In this document: one piece after another, positions 1 through 8,098 of the stretch | Layout: each line of letters opens with the position of its first letter | How positions within the stretch are numbered: position 1 is the stretch's first letter | Source: Dethiosulfovibrio russensis | Lineage (GTDB): Bacteria > Synergistota > Synergistia > Synergistales > Dethiosulfovibrionaceae | Assembly: GCF_021568855.1 (NCBI RefSeq) | Contig: NZ_JAKGUG010000004.1 | Span: forward strand, 186,001 to 250,000 | Reading direction: 5' to 3' | Length of the DNA: 64,000 nt | The notes under the pieces: generated by a model | Database searches by the model: none | Seen by the model: only the letters and a program-made list of their open reading frames with translations | Told to the model about the DNA's origin: nothing | Program-made: the position numbers and the translations under genes

Positions 1-205
1 CTCCAATCCAGAACGTCCTCTCCGTAACCACACAATGTGATGAAAGATCCCCCGAGTCGTCGTTCAACATCACGTGAACTCCGGAAGGTCCCACAAAGTC
101 GAATAACTCGTCAAAAGGGCTTCCAAAGGCGAGGGAGCACAGCTCTAAAATGCCTCCACGAGTTTCGGAGGATAATTCGTCGGTCCTAAAAGTCGATATC
201 TTCAT
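1..205 (-). CDS. GNAT acetyltransferase, AAC(2')-like, 5' part only
   Basis: Only the first 68 codons are inside the window; the gene runs off the left edge. The reading frame starts at an ATG (203-205) with a strong Shine-Dalgarno GGAGGAG (214-220) eight bases upstream. The N-terminus begins MKISTFRTDELSSE, and a segment reading SGVHVMLND is followed by a TERTFWIG stretch. That layout resembles the start of aminoglycoside 2'-N-acetyltransferase-like GNAT proteins, where GVHV precedes the first core strands. It follows the flagellin stop by only 36 bases, so it is probably co-transcribed or read through from it. The catalytic half and acetyl-CoA motif A are not visible, so the substrate is unknown; a general GNAT is the safe call. 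Confidence 0.55.
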   Translation of the reverse strand, partial: MKISTFRTDELSSETRGGILELCSLAFGSPFDELFDFVGPSGVHVMLNDDSGDLSSHCVVTERTFWIG

Positions 206-241
206 AGATAACACTCCTCCAAAAAACATAACACGGTACCA

Positions 242-3200
242 TCAGCTCAAAAGCTTCAACACGTTCTCGTGGATCTGGTTCGAGTGGGCCAGAACCGACA
301 TGCCCGACTGGACCAGTATGTTGAGTTTCGTGAACTCCATCATCTCCTTGGCCAGATCGGCATCCACGATCCTGGATTTAGAGGCGGTCAGATTCAAAGA
401 CGCCGTGTCCAGGTTGGTTATGGTGTGCTCCAGACGGTTTATTTGAGCTCCTATTATCGCTCTTTGAGATGATACTGCGTCGAGAGCGCTGTCCAACACT
501 GTTATACTCCTTGCGGCCTCTTCCCTGGTCCTCACGTCCAGACCGTCTATTCCAAGGGCTTCTGAGGACATATCTCCCAGGTGAAGATCGACGTCCTCCC
601 CCTCGTCGGCTCCTATCTGAAGGAAGGCAGAATTATCAGCCAGATGAACGTAATGTTCGAATACCGAGTTACGATCGCCCTCGAAGGTTCCCCTTTCATC
701 GTTGTAGACCACCCGGTTCAACCCTATATCGCCTGATATATCCAGTGATATGCCGTTGGCTATCACAGCGGAGATTCTGTCACCAGCCTGAACTTTCGTA
801 CCGCTGGAGACGGTCTTCCCGTTGTGAGCGTCCGATACGGTCAATCGAAACTGCGCTTCCTCGGCCTCCTGTATTGTGGCAAAACCCAGAGCCTTCATCA
901 GATCCTCGCTTCCGTAAAAATGAAGCTGTTTATCCTTTCCGGATATCACCGAATGGGCCAAAAGAGTCGAGACCACCGACTCGTTCGCGCTCTCCCCTGG
1001 AACCTTGTTGACGAACTGAAGGATCTCGTTTTTATCCCTTTCATCCATCAGGCCGGGACTATAGCCGTAGGGAACCGTGTCGTCTTCGCCTCTCAGCTGT
1101 CCATCGTTTTGCATCAGCAGATCCAGCCATATTCGCTCGGAGATATCCTCCGCCAGCTTGCCGACCTCCGCCGTGGAGCCAAGAGACACGGATATCTCTC
1201 GATCATCCTGCCGAACGGTAAGGGATTCCATATTACCGTCCAGGATATACCTTCCGTTGGCATCGTAGAACTGAGCGATATCCTCGACACGACTGTAGTA
1301 ATGGGCCTTACCGGCATCCATACCTTCCTCATATATAACATCGAAGGACAATGCGTCATCGATGACATCGTCTCCGTCGGGGTGATAATCATCGAACATC
1401 AGAGACAAGGTGCCATCCATCACCTGATTCTTATGGAAATTACCCCCAGAAGGGTTAGCTATGTTGTTGGCCAGCTGATATATACCCAAATCTACCTTGG
1501 AATTATCCAACACTCCCTCGTCGAAGCGGAAGGCGTGGGGCATATTAGTGCCCCTGTTGTCGGAGAACAGGTCTATCTCATCTATATCGGGCTGAAGCGC
1601 CGGGTCGGTCTGTTGCTGGTCTTCGCTTAGACCGTCCTCAAAACCACTGGCCGTCAAGGATAGGGTGAACCTGTCCCCATCGGTCCAGTTCTCAAAATCC
1701 CCCAGGGTGAACTCATCGAAGAAGAGACCTCCGAAGTCCGAATCCCTGAAAAGCACCACTGGATTGACGACCTCCGCCGGAAGAACGGGCGGCTGAACAG
1801 AGGTATCCTTGGAGGTATTGGGGCCACAGTTCATCCCGTATTCGTCCTCCTGGACATACCACTCGTTGCCCTCACGATCTATCACGTGTCCCTGTATTCT
1901 GAACTTCACGACCTGATTCTCCGTCTCTATGACGTCGAATATCAGCGAACCGTTGTATTTATTGTATTCCTCCGACCCGGCCTCGTTCAAAGGACCGTAG
2001 CTACCGTCGGCTCTCTTGCCGTAAGAGTAATTCGAGTATCCTATGCCTCCGATGAAACTATTAATATCCTTGTCACCGTCGCCCTCCATTTTACCGAAGT
2101 AACTGCTGGTGACCAAGGCTCCGGCAGAGGGCTTGGTATTCCCCTGATAGTTTATCTCCGCCCTTACCCGATGAGATCCGACGTCGTCTCCTCCTGGCTC
2201 TCCAACGGTGCTCCCGGCGTTGAAACCTCCTGCCTCGGCTTGGAGGATAAGACTACCGTTGTAATATCCCAATCCTGGAATATCGCTGTTTCCGTTGAGA
2301 GGATCGATATAGTAGCCCAGGAGGTTCAGGTTCTTTCCGTTTTCGGCACCGTCGGCCAGACGATACTGTGCCAAAGCCCCCCAGTCCCCGGGGCTGTTCT
2401 GACGGAAGGGATCCCCGTCGATAGCAACGTTGGCCGCAGACTGAAAGTTGCCCGCGATGGCCGGGCCGGTGTTAACACCGTCCAATTTGGCCGCCGCGGC
2501 CACGTTTATGACGAACTTGTCTCCGGCCTTCAGGTTGGCCGTGTCTATCTGAAGATCGGTGAAATGAACGCCGTGCAGAGTTATGTCAGCTCCGGCCGAG
2601 AGACTGGCAAACTCCGCCGTTGTCAGCTCATAGGGGGTCGTATCGGCAGTGGCAGGAAGCTCCGTGCCGTTTCGATCGAACCCCTTCGCCCTCACCGATA
2701 ACACGCCGTTATCGAACTCGAACATCATAGACGCGTTGATGTCGTTCTGTCTGTAGACCTCGGCGTTGGATATCATGCTGACCGGAGTTCCTCCGTTGCC
2801 GAAGTAATATGTACTGTCCCCGGCATAATAGGAATGGGAATACCAGGAATTGACGTTAGCGGTGTTGTCCCAATAAGTACCCGCTCCGGCTCTTTCCCCA
2901 TAGGTAAAAGATGTATTGCTGTCGACCGTTCCGAAATCGACGTTATGGGCCAAGCTGGCGGAACCTCCGATACCGGATGCACTGCGGACCAACTGATTTA
3001 TGGCTATCGAACTGTTGTCTAAAACCCCGTCGTTGAACGAATATGTTATTCCGTTGGTCACGCCCAAATTATTTCCTGCATCGGTGTAAAGACCATCGTA
3101 GAGACTAAGCCCCAGATTATCGCTGACACCGACCACTTCCGCCTTGGTGTAGGTCATCCAGGAATCGTCGATAGACAGGTCCGATCCGTGTACGTCAACG

Positions 3201-6082
3201 TCGTCGATGGAAAAGTCATCGTAGGAGAATCCCGTTATCCCCATGGCGGCGGTAACGGCAGCGGCGTTCTGTGCAGAGGTAACATCTCCGGCTCCTCCCT
3301 CCCAGACGGTTACGGAAGCTGTGCCGTTTACCCTCGCAGCGTTCGACGCCCTGTTCCCGTCCCATGTCACCTGAACTATCATTCTATCGTGAGACTGAAG
3401 GGTCTGGGAGTTGACGACAGCTCCTCCGCTGCTCTCGGTCGAGGACCACAGGGGACCGGCCGACTCGAACAGCTTTCTTTCCGCATTGGCGATATCGCCG
3501 GTATCGGTCCCGGCCTGGGTCATCGATATTCTACGCCGGTCGGCCCCAGTCGTGACGTTTGTTATGGACAACCGACCATAATGCTCCGGCGTAACTTGCT
3601 CCGGTTCGGTCAGCCAGGCGGTGGCGAAACGGGAATCGGCGTCTATGGCGGAATAGGCCTCCTCCACGTTCATACCTGCGACGACGATGGAGGAGGTCCT
3701 GTCGTAGTCTAAGACGTTTCCGTCGTCGGAGCCTCCTCTGTCGGCGGACACGGCACCGCCCCATACCTCCGCCAGAGATCCGTCGGAACCGGCAGTTATG
3801 TCTATTTTGTACCCTGATACGGCACCGTTGGTAAGACGAATCGTCCTCGTCCCTCCGCCCGCCACAGTGGAGAAAGGGCTCAGTCCGTTGTTGCCGCTGA
3901 GCAAGTCACCTCCGAGGGCTGCATTGACACCGGAATTCAGAGCCGATGCCAGATCCAAAGCGTCCCGATCTCCGACGTTTATAACCACGTCATGGTCGAC
4001 ATAGACCTTGTTTCCGGTGTTGAAAAGAAGGTTACCTCGGTTTATATCCGCCGTGGCCGAAACATTGTTACCGTTGCTCAGCTCTCCCAAGGTTACCCCT
4101 GTCAACCGAACCCTGTAGACGCTGTCGTTGGAGAAGGTCAAGCCGTTGAGATCTCCAGCAGTCGTAACTCCGGCGGAAAACCCCGCACCGACAAGCCCGG
4201 AGATACCGGTCTGTATAGTCGAAGCAACAGTCGCTAGATCGTCCCCGTCGGTACCGACGGTCAGGGTGCGGTTATGCCAGACCTGATTGGAAGAATGGCT
4301 CCCTCCTCCGTCGAAGGTATGATCCAGGTTCAACTCCGACGCTATATCTCCACCGGTTGTAAGAACGACGTCGTAGTTGGACTGACCGGTAACCTCTATA
4401 TGTCCCAGGGCCGCACCACCTCCTACGACGGACGCGGATATGCCCACTATTCCATCCACTACGGATGCCACCGTCGCTAGATCCGCGTTATTGGTCGGCA
4501 GGATCGTCAGTCTATTAAACTCCCTGTAGGTTCCGTTGCGGAAAGCTCCGACACCGATGGTTCCGGTCAATCCCATATCCACGGGCCCCACACCGTTCTC
4601 GACGACATCGACAGCAACTCCGTTAGTATTGGTAAGCCTTATATTCCTGGAGCTACCAAATCCGTTTAAAGTCGCAGTAACCCCGGAAACGCCGGACTGG
4701 GCGTTTATCGCCGTAACTATGTCGTCCATATTCAGCCCACCTATGTTAACCGTAGTTACTGTGGTGCCATCATCGATATCCAGAGTAGCCCCAACAGCGG
4801 CCTGATACGTGGTAACGGCGTTTAAGGAGTTTCCTGCTCCGGAAGCCCTGTAGGAGACTGTGGCCTGGACATCGTCGGCTGCCTGATAGTCAAGGTTAGC
4901 CGTCATGATAGCGTTCTGATGGGTGACATAGCTCTCGGTTACATTGATATTCCCGGCCATGATATCCCGATTATCCGTTCCGGTAACAGCGTAATGGGTG
5001 AAGAGATTCACCTCATTGTTGGCATTGGTATCGATGGAGACGTCTCCGACACCGCCCGATGCGTTTACCGTTCCTCCCCCACTCAGATCGCTCCTATAGA
5101 CCTGAGAAGAGGAAGCCGTACCTCCGCCGTCGGCCGCCACGGCAATCTCGGCATCGAAATTGGATCCGGCCGCTCGACTGCTCATGTTAACCCCATCCAC
5201 AACTCCGGCAGCCAAGGCCGCGTCGAAGTCGGCCATCATGGGAACCCTATCGGACAATCTTATATCGTAGGTACCTGGAGAGACTATGTTGGGAGTGGGA
5301 GAGACGTCTATGGTCCCTCCGACAGTAGCAGGGTTGGAATCGACGTTGCCCACGTAATAATGGATACCTCCGAAAGGAGTCTCCCGAGACTCTAACTTCC
5401 AGGATCCCTCTACCATGTTGAGGGCAGTCATCCCGACGATACCGGCACCCTCGGTGTTATTGACCACGCTGGCCTGGTGGGTTCCGTGCTTTAGGTACAT
5501 TATGTTGCTCTTTTGGATGTTCTCCACACCGTTCGAAACGGTGCTGAATGTGAGCTTATAGTTCCCGGCGGCGGACTTGACGTTGTTCATCACGTCCTTG
5601 GAGAGTAGGTTGTCGGAGACTACCACGTTTATGTCCGACGTGGAGGTACTCCATAGAGCCGCCATACTGCCGTTGAGAAGTTTTTTTCTGTTGAACTGGG
5701 TCTGGTTCGCTATGTCGTTGACCTGCTGCACCAGCTGTTCTATCTCATCCTGAATGTGCCCCCTGTCCCCGGACGTGAGGACGTCGTGGGCCGCCTGGAC
5801 CGACAGTTCCCTCATCCTCTGGATCATGGAATGGATCTCGTTCAGTCCGCCCTCGGCGGTCTGAAGCATCGATATGCCGTCCTGGGAGTTCATGGCGGCC
5901 CGATCGAGCCCTTTTATCTGAGCCCTCATCTTCTCCGAGATGGCCAGTCCCGCTGCATCATCCGAGGACGAATTGATCCTGAGCCCCGAGGAGAGTCGCT
6001 TTGTGGTTTTATTGATTCTATCGTTGATCTTTGAAAGAGCATTATGGGAGATCAACGATGCTATGTTGGAATAGATACGCAA
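242..6082 (-). CDS. Giant flagellin (about 1946 aa)
   Basis: Flagellar filament subunit, exported by the flagellar type III apparatus. I place the start at a TTG (6080-6082), because GGAGGTG (6089-6095) lies six bases upstream and the protein then opens with the canonical flagellin N-terminus LRIYSNIASLISHNALSKIN; the ATG at 6143-6145 would add 21 unrelated residues. Residues about 1-145 form the D0/D1 helices (SSGLRINSSSDDAAGLAISE, TQFNRKKLLNG). The last about 105 residues are the matching C-terminal helices (EMMEFTKLNILVQSGMSVLA). Between them lie about 1700 residues in place of the few hundred or fewer of common flagellins. This insert has Flagellin_IN-like repeats around residues 445-765 (for example INAQSGVSGVTATLNG) and further modules. 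There is one cysteine near residue 1419, rare for a flagellin. No HExxH flagellinolysin motif was seen. No convincing sigma-28 promoter was found; a weak ACCGAAAA-like box lies just upstream. Confidence 0.93.
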   Translation of the reverse strand: MRIYSNIASLISHNALSKINDRINKTTKRLSSGLRINSSSDDAAGLAISEKMRAQIKGLDRAAMNSQDGISMLQTAEGGLNEIHSMIQRMRELSVQAAHDVLTSGDRGHIQDEIEQLVQQVNDIANQTQFNRKKLLNGSMAALWSTSTSDINVVVSDNLLSKDVMNNVKSAAGNYKLTFSTVSNGVENIQKSNIMYLKHGTHQASVVNNTEGAGIVGMTALNMVEGSWKLESRETPFGGIHYYVGNVDSNPATVGGTIDVSPTPNIVSPGTYDIRLSDRVPMMADFDAALAAGVVDGVNMSSRAAGSNFDAEIAVAADGGGTASSSQVYRSDLSGGGTVNASGGVGDVSIDTNANNEVNLFTHYAVTGTDNRDIMAGNINVTESYVTHQNAIMTANLDYQAADDVQATVSYRASGAGNSLNAVTTYQAAVGATLDIDDGTTVTTVNIGGLNMDDIVTAINAQSGVSGVTATLNGFGSSRNIRLTNTNGVAVDVVENGVGPVDMGLTGTIGVGAFRNGTYREFNRLTILPTNNADLATVASVVDGIVGISASVVGGGAALGHIEVTGQSNYDVVLTTGGDIASELNLDHTFDGGGSHSSNQVWHNRTLTVGTDGDDLATVASTIQTGISGLVGAGFSAGVTTAGDLNGLTFSNDSVYRVRLTGVTLGELSNGNNVSATADINRGNLLFNTGNKVYVDHDVVINVGDRDALDLASALNSGVNAALGGDLLSGNNGLSPFSTVAGGGTRTIRLTNGAVSGYKIDITAGSDGSLAEVWGGAVSADRGGSDDGNVLDYDRTSSIVVAGMNVEEAYSAIDADSRFATAWLTEPEQVTPEHYGRLSITNVTTGADRRRISMTQAGTDTGDIANAERKLFESAGPLWSSTESSGGAVVNSQTLQSHDRMIVQVTWDGNRASNAARVNGTASVTVWEGGAGDVTSAQNAAAVTAAMGITGFSYDDFSIDDVDVHGSDLSIDDSWMTYTKAEVVGVSDNLGLSLYDGLYTDAGNNLGVTNGITYSFNDGVLDNSSIAINQLVRSASGIGGSASLAHNVDFGTVDSNTSFTYGERAGAGTYWDNTANVNSWYSHSYYAGDSTYYFGNGGTPVSMISNAEVYRQNDINASMMFEFDNGVLSVRAKGFDRNGTELPATADTTPYELTTAEFASLSAGADITLHGVHFTDLQIDTANLKAGDKFVINVAAAAKLDGVNTGPAIAGNFQSAANVAIDGDPFRQNSPGDWGALAQYRLADGAENGKNLNLLGYYIDPLNGNSDIPGLGYYNGSLILQAEAGGFNAGSTVGEPGGDDVGSHRVRAEINYQGNTKPSAGALVTSSYFGKMEGDGDKDINSFIGGIGYSNYSYGKRADGSYGPLNEAGSEEYNKYNGSLIFDVIETENQVVKFRIQGHVIDREGNEWYVQEDEYGMNCGPNTSKDTSVQPPVLPAEVVNPVVLFRDSDFGGLFFDEFTLGDFENWTDGDRFTLSLTASGFEDGLSEDQQQTDPALQPDIDEIDLFSDNRGTNMPHAFRFDEGVLDNSKVDLGIYQLANNIANPSGGNFHKNQVMDGTLSLMFDDYHPDGDDVIDDALSFDVIYEEGMDAGKAHYYSRVEDIAQFYDANGRYILDGNMESLTVRQDDREISVSLGSTAEVGKLAEDISERIWLDLLMQNDGQLRGEDDTVPYGYSPGLMDERDKNEILQFVNKVPGESANESVVSTLLAHSVISGKDKQLHFYGSEDLMKALGFATIQEAEEAQFRLTVSDAHNGKTVSSGTKVQAGDRISAVIANGISLDISGDIGLNRVVYNDERGTFEGDRNSVFEHYVHLADNSAFLQIGADEGEDVDLHLGDMSSEALGIDGLDVRTREEAARSITVLDSALDAVSSQRAIIGAQINRLEHTITNLDTASLNLTASKSRIVDADLAKEMMEFTKLNILVQSGMSVLAHSNQIHENVLKLLS

Positions 6083-6168
6083 CTGCCACACCTCCGGCGG
6101 ACCTACAGATGACAACACCTTACCCTTTGTTTTCGGTAAGACCATTGATCAGCTATAGGCAAGGAGGG

Positions 6169-6624
6169 TCAGGGGATCAGAGAATTTCTCTGCATCCTGA
6201 TTCCATCCTCGCCGTCCCCATAATACCCCGACAAGGTAGCCCCTTGGACGAAACCGTTTTTTTCGTAAAGAGCTCTAGCCCCTGAATTGGAGACTCTCAC
6301 GGTAAGACCGACCCCGCGACATCCCCACTCCTCCCCTACTGCGTAGGCGGAACAGAGAAGCTGCTCTCCTATGCCAAGCCTTCTCCAGTCGGGAGAGACC
6401 GCCAGCTGCATTATCCACACAAGCTTTTTCCTTCGCTCGAGGGCGATAAACCCCAGGAGGGCGTCTTTTTTGAAAGCACCCATGTAGACGATCTCTCCCG
6501 AACGGTTTCTGAGATCGTCCATCACCGACGATAAAGGCCAGGGATTCCGGTTGGAACGAAGGTCTATGTCGACTATAGCCGGACCGTCCTCCGGCCCGCA
6601 AAAATCTATGTCGAAAAGGATCAT
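6169..6624 (-). CDS. RimI-like GNAT N-acetyltransferase
   Basis: A 151-residue single-domain GNAT enzyme predicted to transfer acetyl from acetyl-CoA to an amine or protein N-terminus in the cytoplasm. Motif A is clear: QLAVSPDWRRLGIGEQLL, with the RRLGIG pyrophosphate-binding loop. The C-terminal SNSGARALYEKNGF is the family's B motif. The start is an ATG with GGAGG six bases upstream. It resembles ribosomal-protein acetyltransferase RimI and its relatives, but the target cannot be read from sequence. It lies between the purA terminator and the giant flagellin, with 86 bases to the flagellin start. Only 17 bases separate the terminator T-tract from its start codon, so its message must come from read-through or from a promoter further upstream. 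Confidence 0.8.
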   Translation of the reverse strand: MILFDIDFCGPEDGPAIVDIDLRSNRNPWPLSSVMDDLRNRSGEIVYMGAFKKDALLGFIALERRKKLVWIMQLAVSPDWRRLGIGEQLLCSAYAVGEEWGCRGVGLTVRVSNSGARALYEKNGFVQGATLSGYYGDGEDGIRMQRNSLIP

Positions 6625-6641
6625 CGAGGTCCTCCTAACGA

Positions 6642-6677
6642 AAAAACGGGCGAGGTCCCGAAGGGCCCCGCCCGTTG
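6642..6677 (-). terminator. Rho-independent terminator after purA
   Basis: On the minus strand an ACGGGCGGGGCCC arm, a TTCG-type loop and a GGACCTCGCCCGT arm are followed by six T. The 13-bp GC-rich stem is near-perfect. It ends the purA transcript, but it also sits directly upstream of the ribosome binding site of the next gene. Confidence 0.85.
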
Positions 6678-6693
6678 CGTCTAGCCAAATATC

Positions 6694-7980
6694 CTAGAGA
6701 TCCCTGACTATCATCTGATCCCTCTCGGGTCCGACTCCTATGATGGACACAGGGACACCTGTTTCCTCCTCTATGTAGCGAACGTAAGCCCTGGCCGCAT
6801 CTGGAAGGTCGTCGAAATCCCTGACCGAAGAGATATCCTCGTCCCAGCCCTGGAAAGAACGGTACACCGGCTCGACTCCGTTGAGATAGCGGATGTTCCC
6901 GTTGAATTCGGTCCTGTCCTCCCCGTTCGATCGATAGGCCACGCAGACCTTTACCTCTCTGAGCCCGGTCAGTACATCCAGTTTGGTCAAGGTTATATGG
7001 GTCATACCGTTGATTCTTACGGCGTAGCGCAGGGCCACCATATCGAGCCAACCGCATTTTCTGGGACGTCCGGTAGTGGCGCCGTACTCTCCGCCCTTAT
7101 CCCTCAGATACTGGCCGGTATCGCCCTTATCCTCCGAGGGGAACGGTCCCTCTCCTACCCTGGTGAGATAGGCCTTAACCACGCCGTAGACCTTTTCCAC
7201 GTACTGGGGAGCGACCCCCAGGCCTACGCAGCCTCCGGCAGAGGTGGGACTGGAGCTGGTAACCATGGGGTAGGTTCCATGATCCACGTCCAGAAGAGTA
7301 CCCTGGGCACCCTCGAGCAGAACGGTCTGTCCATTATTCAGGGCCTCGTTTATGACCAAAGAGGCGTCGTCCACGTAAGGCTCAAGAGATTTACCCCAGC
7401 TCAGGGCCTGACGATATATTTCGTCGAAAGAGAGAGGAGCCTCGTCGTATATTTTGGTGAAAAGAAGGTTTTTCTCGTCCAGATTGGACTCCAGCTTCTC
7501 CCTCAGAGCCTCAGGGTCCAGCAGATCCTCGACCCTTATACCGCAACGGTTGTATTTGTCCACATAGCAGGGACCTATCCCCCTGCCGGTCGTGCCTATC
7601 TTGCTACCCTGGTCCCTACTTGCCTCCTGAGCCTGATCGAGCTTCTTATGGTAGGGCATCACCACGTGGGCGGAACCGCTTATCACCAGACGGGAACGGT
7701 CCTCTCCCTTCCCCTGAAGCTCGGAGAGCTCGTTTAAAAGCTGCTCGGGGTCCAACACCACACCGTTTCCTATGACACAGGTCTTTCCCGAATACAGCAT
7801 TCCCGAGGGAAGCAGGTGAAAGACGTGTTTCTTGCCCTCCACGATCACCGTGTGTCCGGCGTTGGCGCCTCCCTGATACCGGGCGAACACGTCCACCCGG
7901 TCTCCCAAAGAGTCGACGACTCGTCCCTTTCCCTCGTCGCCCCACTGGGCACCTATGATGGCTTCTACTTTTCCCTTCAA
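6694..7980 (-). CDS. purA: Adenylosuccinate synthetase
   Basis: Joins IMP and aspartate using GTP to give adenylosuccinate, the first committed step of AMP synthesis, in the cytoplasm. At 428 residues it has the usual length. The N-terminal GAQWGDEGKGRVVD is the GTP/IMP-binding loop with the catalytic Asp, and GNGVVLDPEQL, GTTGRGIGPCY and the C-terminal STGRP-type region (ATTGRPRKCGWLD) are family signatures. The start codon is TTG with GGAGG eight bases upstream. It has its own promoter-like sequence about 65 bases upstream, with hairpins in the leader, and a strong terminator behind. No other purine gene is next to it. Confidence 0.97.
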   Translation of the reverse strand: MKGKVEAIIGAQWGDEGKGRVVDSLGDRVDVFARYQGGANAGHTVIVEGKKHVFHLLPSGMLYSGKTCVIGNGVVLDPEQLLNELSELQGKGEDRSRLVISGSAHVVMPYHKKLDQAQEASRDQGSKIGTTGRGIGPCYVDKYNRCGIRVEDLLDPEALREKLESNLDEKNLLFTKIYDEAPLSFDEIYRQALSWGKSLEPYVDDASLVINEALNNGQTVLLEGAQGTLLDVDHGTYPMVTSSSPTSAGGCVGLGVAPQYVEKVYGVVKAYLTRVGEGPFPSEDKGDTGQYLRDKGGEYGATTGRPRKCGWLDMVALRYAVRINGMTHITLTKLDVLTGLREVKVCVAYRSNGEDRTEFNGNIRYLNGVEPVYRSFQGWDEDISSVRDFDDLPDAARAYVRYIEEETGVPVSIIGVGPERDQMIVRDL

Positions 7981-7996
7981 GGCAATTGCCTCCTAA

Positions 7997-8033
7997 CTGG
8001 AGTGATAACTCCTGGTCCGACTCTTCGTCGGAC
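7997..8033 (-). promoter_or_regulatory. Paired hairpins in the purA leader
   Basis: Two successive inverted repeats lie between the putative promoter and the purA ribosome binding site: GTCCGAC with GTCGGAC (8015-8033, five-base loop), then CAGGAGT with ACTCCAG (7997-8015, one mismatch). The second ends four bases before the Shine-Dalgarno. They could influence translation or mRNA stability; no known riboswitch consensus was recognised. Confidence 0.35.
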
Positions 8034-8042
8034 AACCGAGCT

Positions 8043-8071
8043 ATAATAACCTCTCCTATCGATCGGCGCAA
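8043..8071 (-). promoter_or_regulatory. Candidate sigma-70 promoter for purA
   Basis: On the minus strand TTGCGC (8066-8071) and TATTAT (8043-8048) are separated by exactly 17 bases. The -10 matches the consensus at five of six positions. It lies in the 118-base gap between ctpA and purA and gives a leader of about 55 bases. Confidence 0.5.
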
Positions 8072-8098
8072 CCTTAACCTTCTGCTACCGCGACTTAA

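Noticed and set aside
1886-2701. Plus-strand open frames of up to 271 codons inside the flagellin gene
   Set aside because: They are shadows of the flagellin reading frame, without ribosome sites or recognisable protein features.
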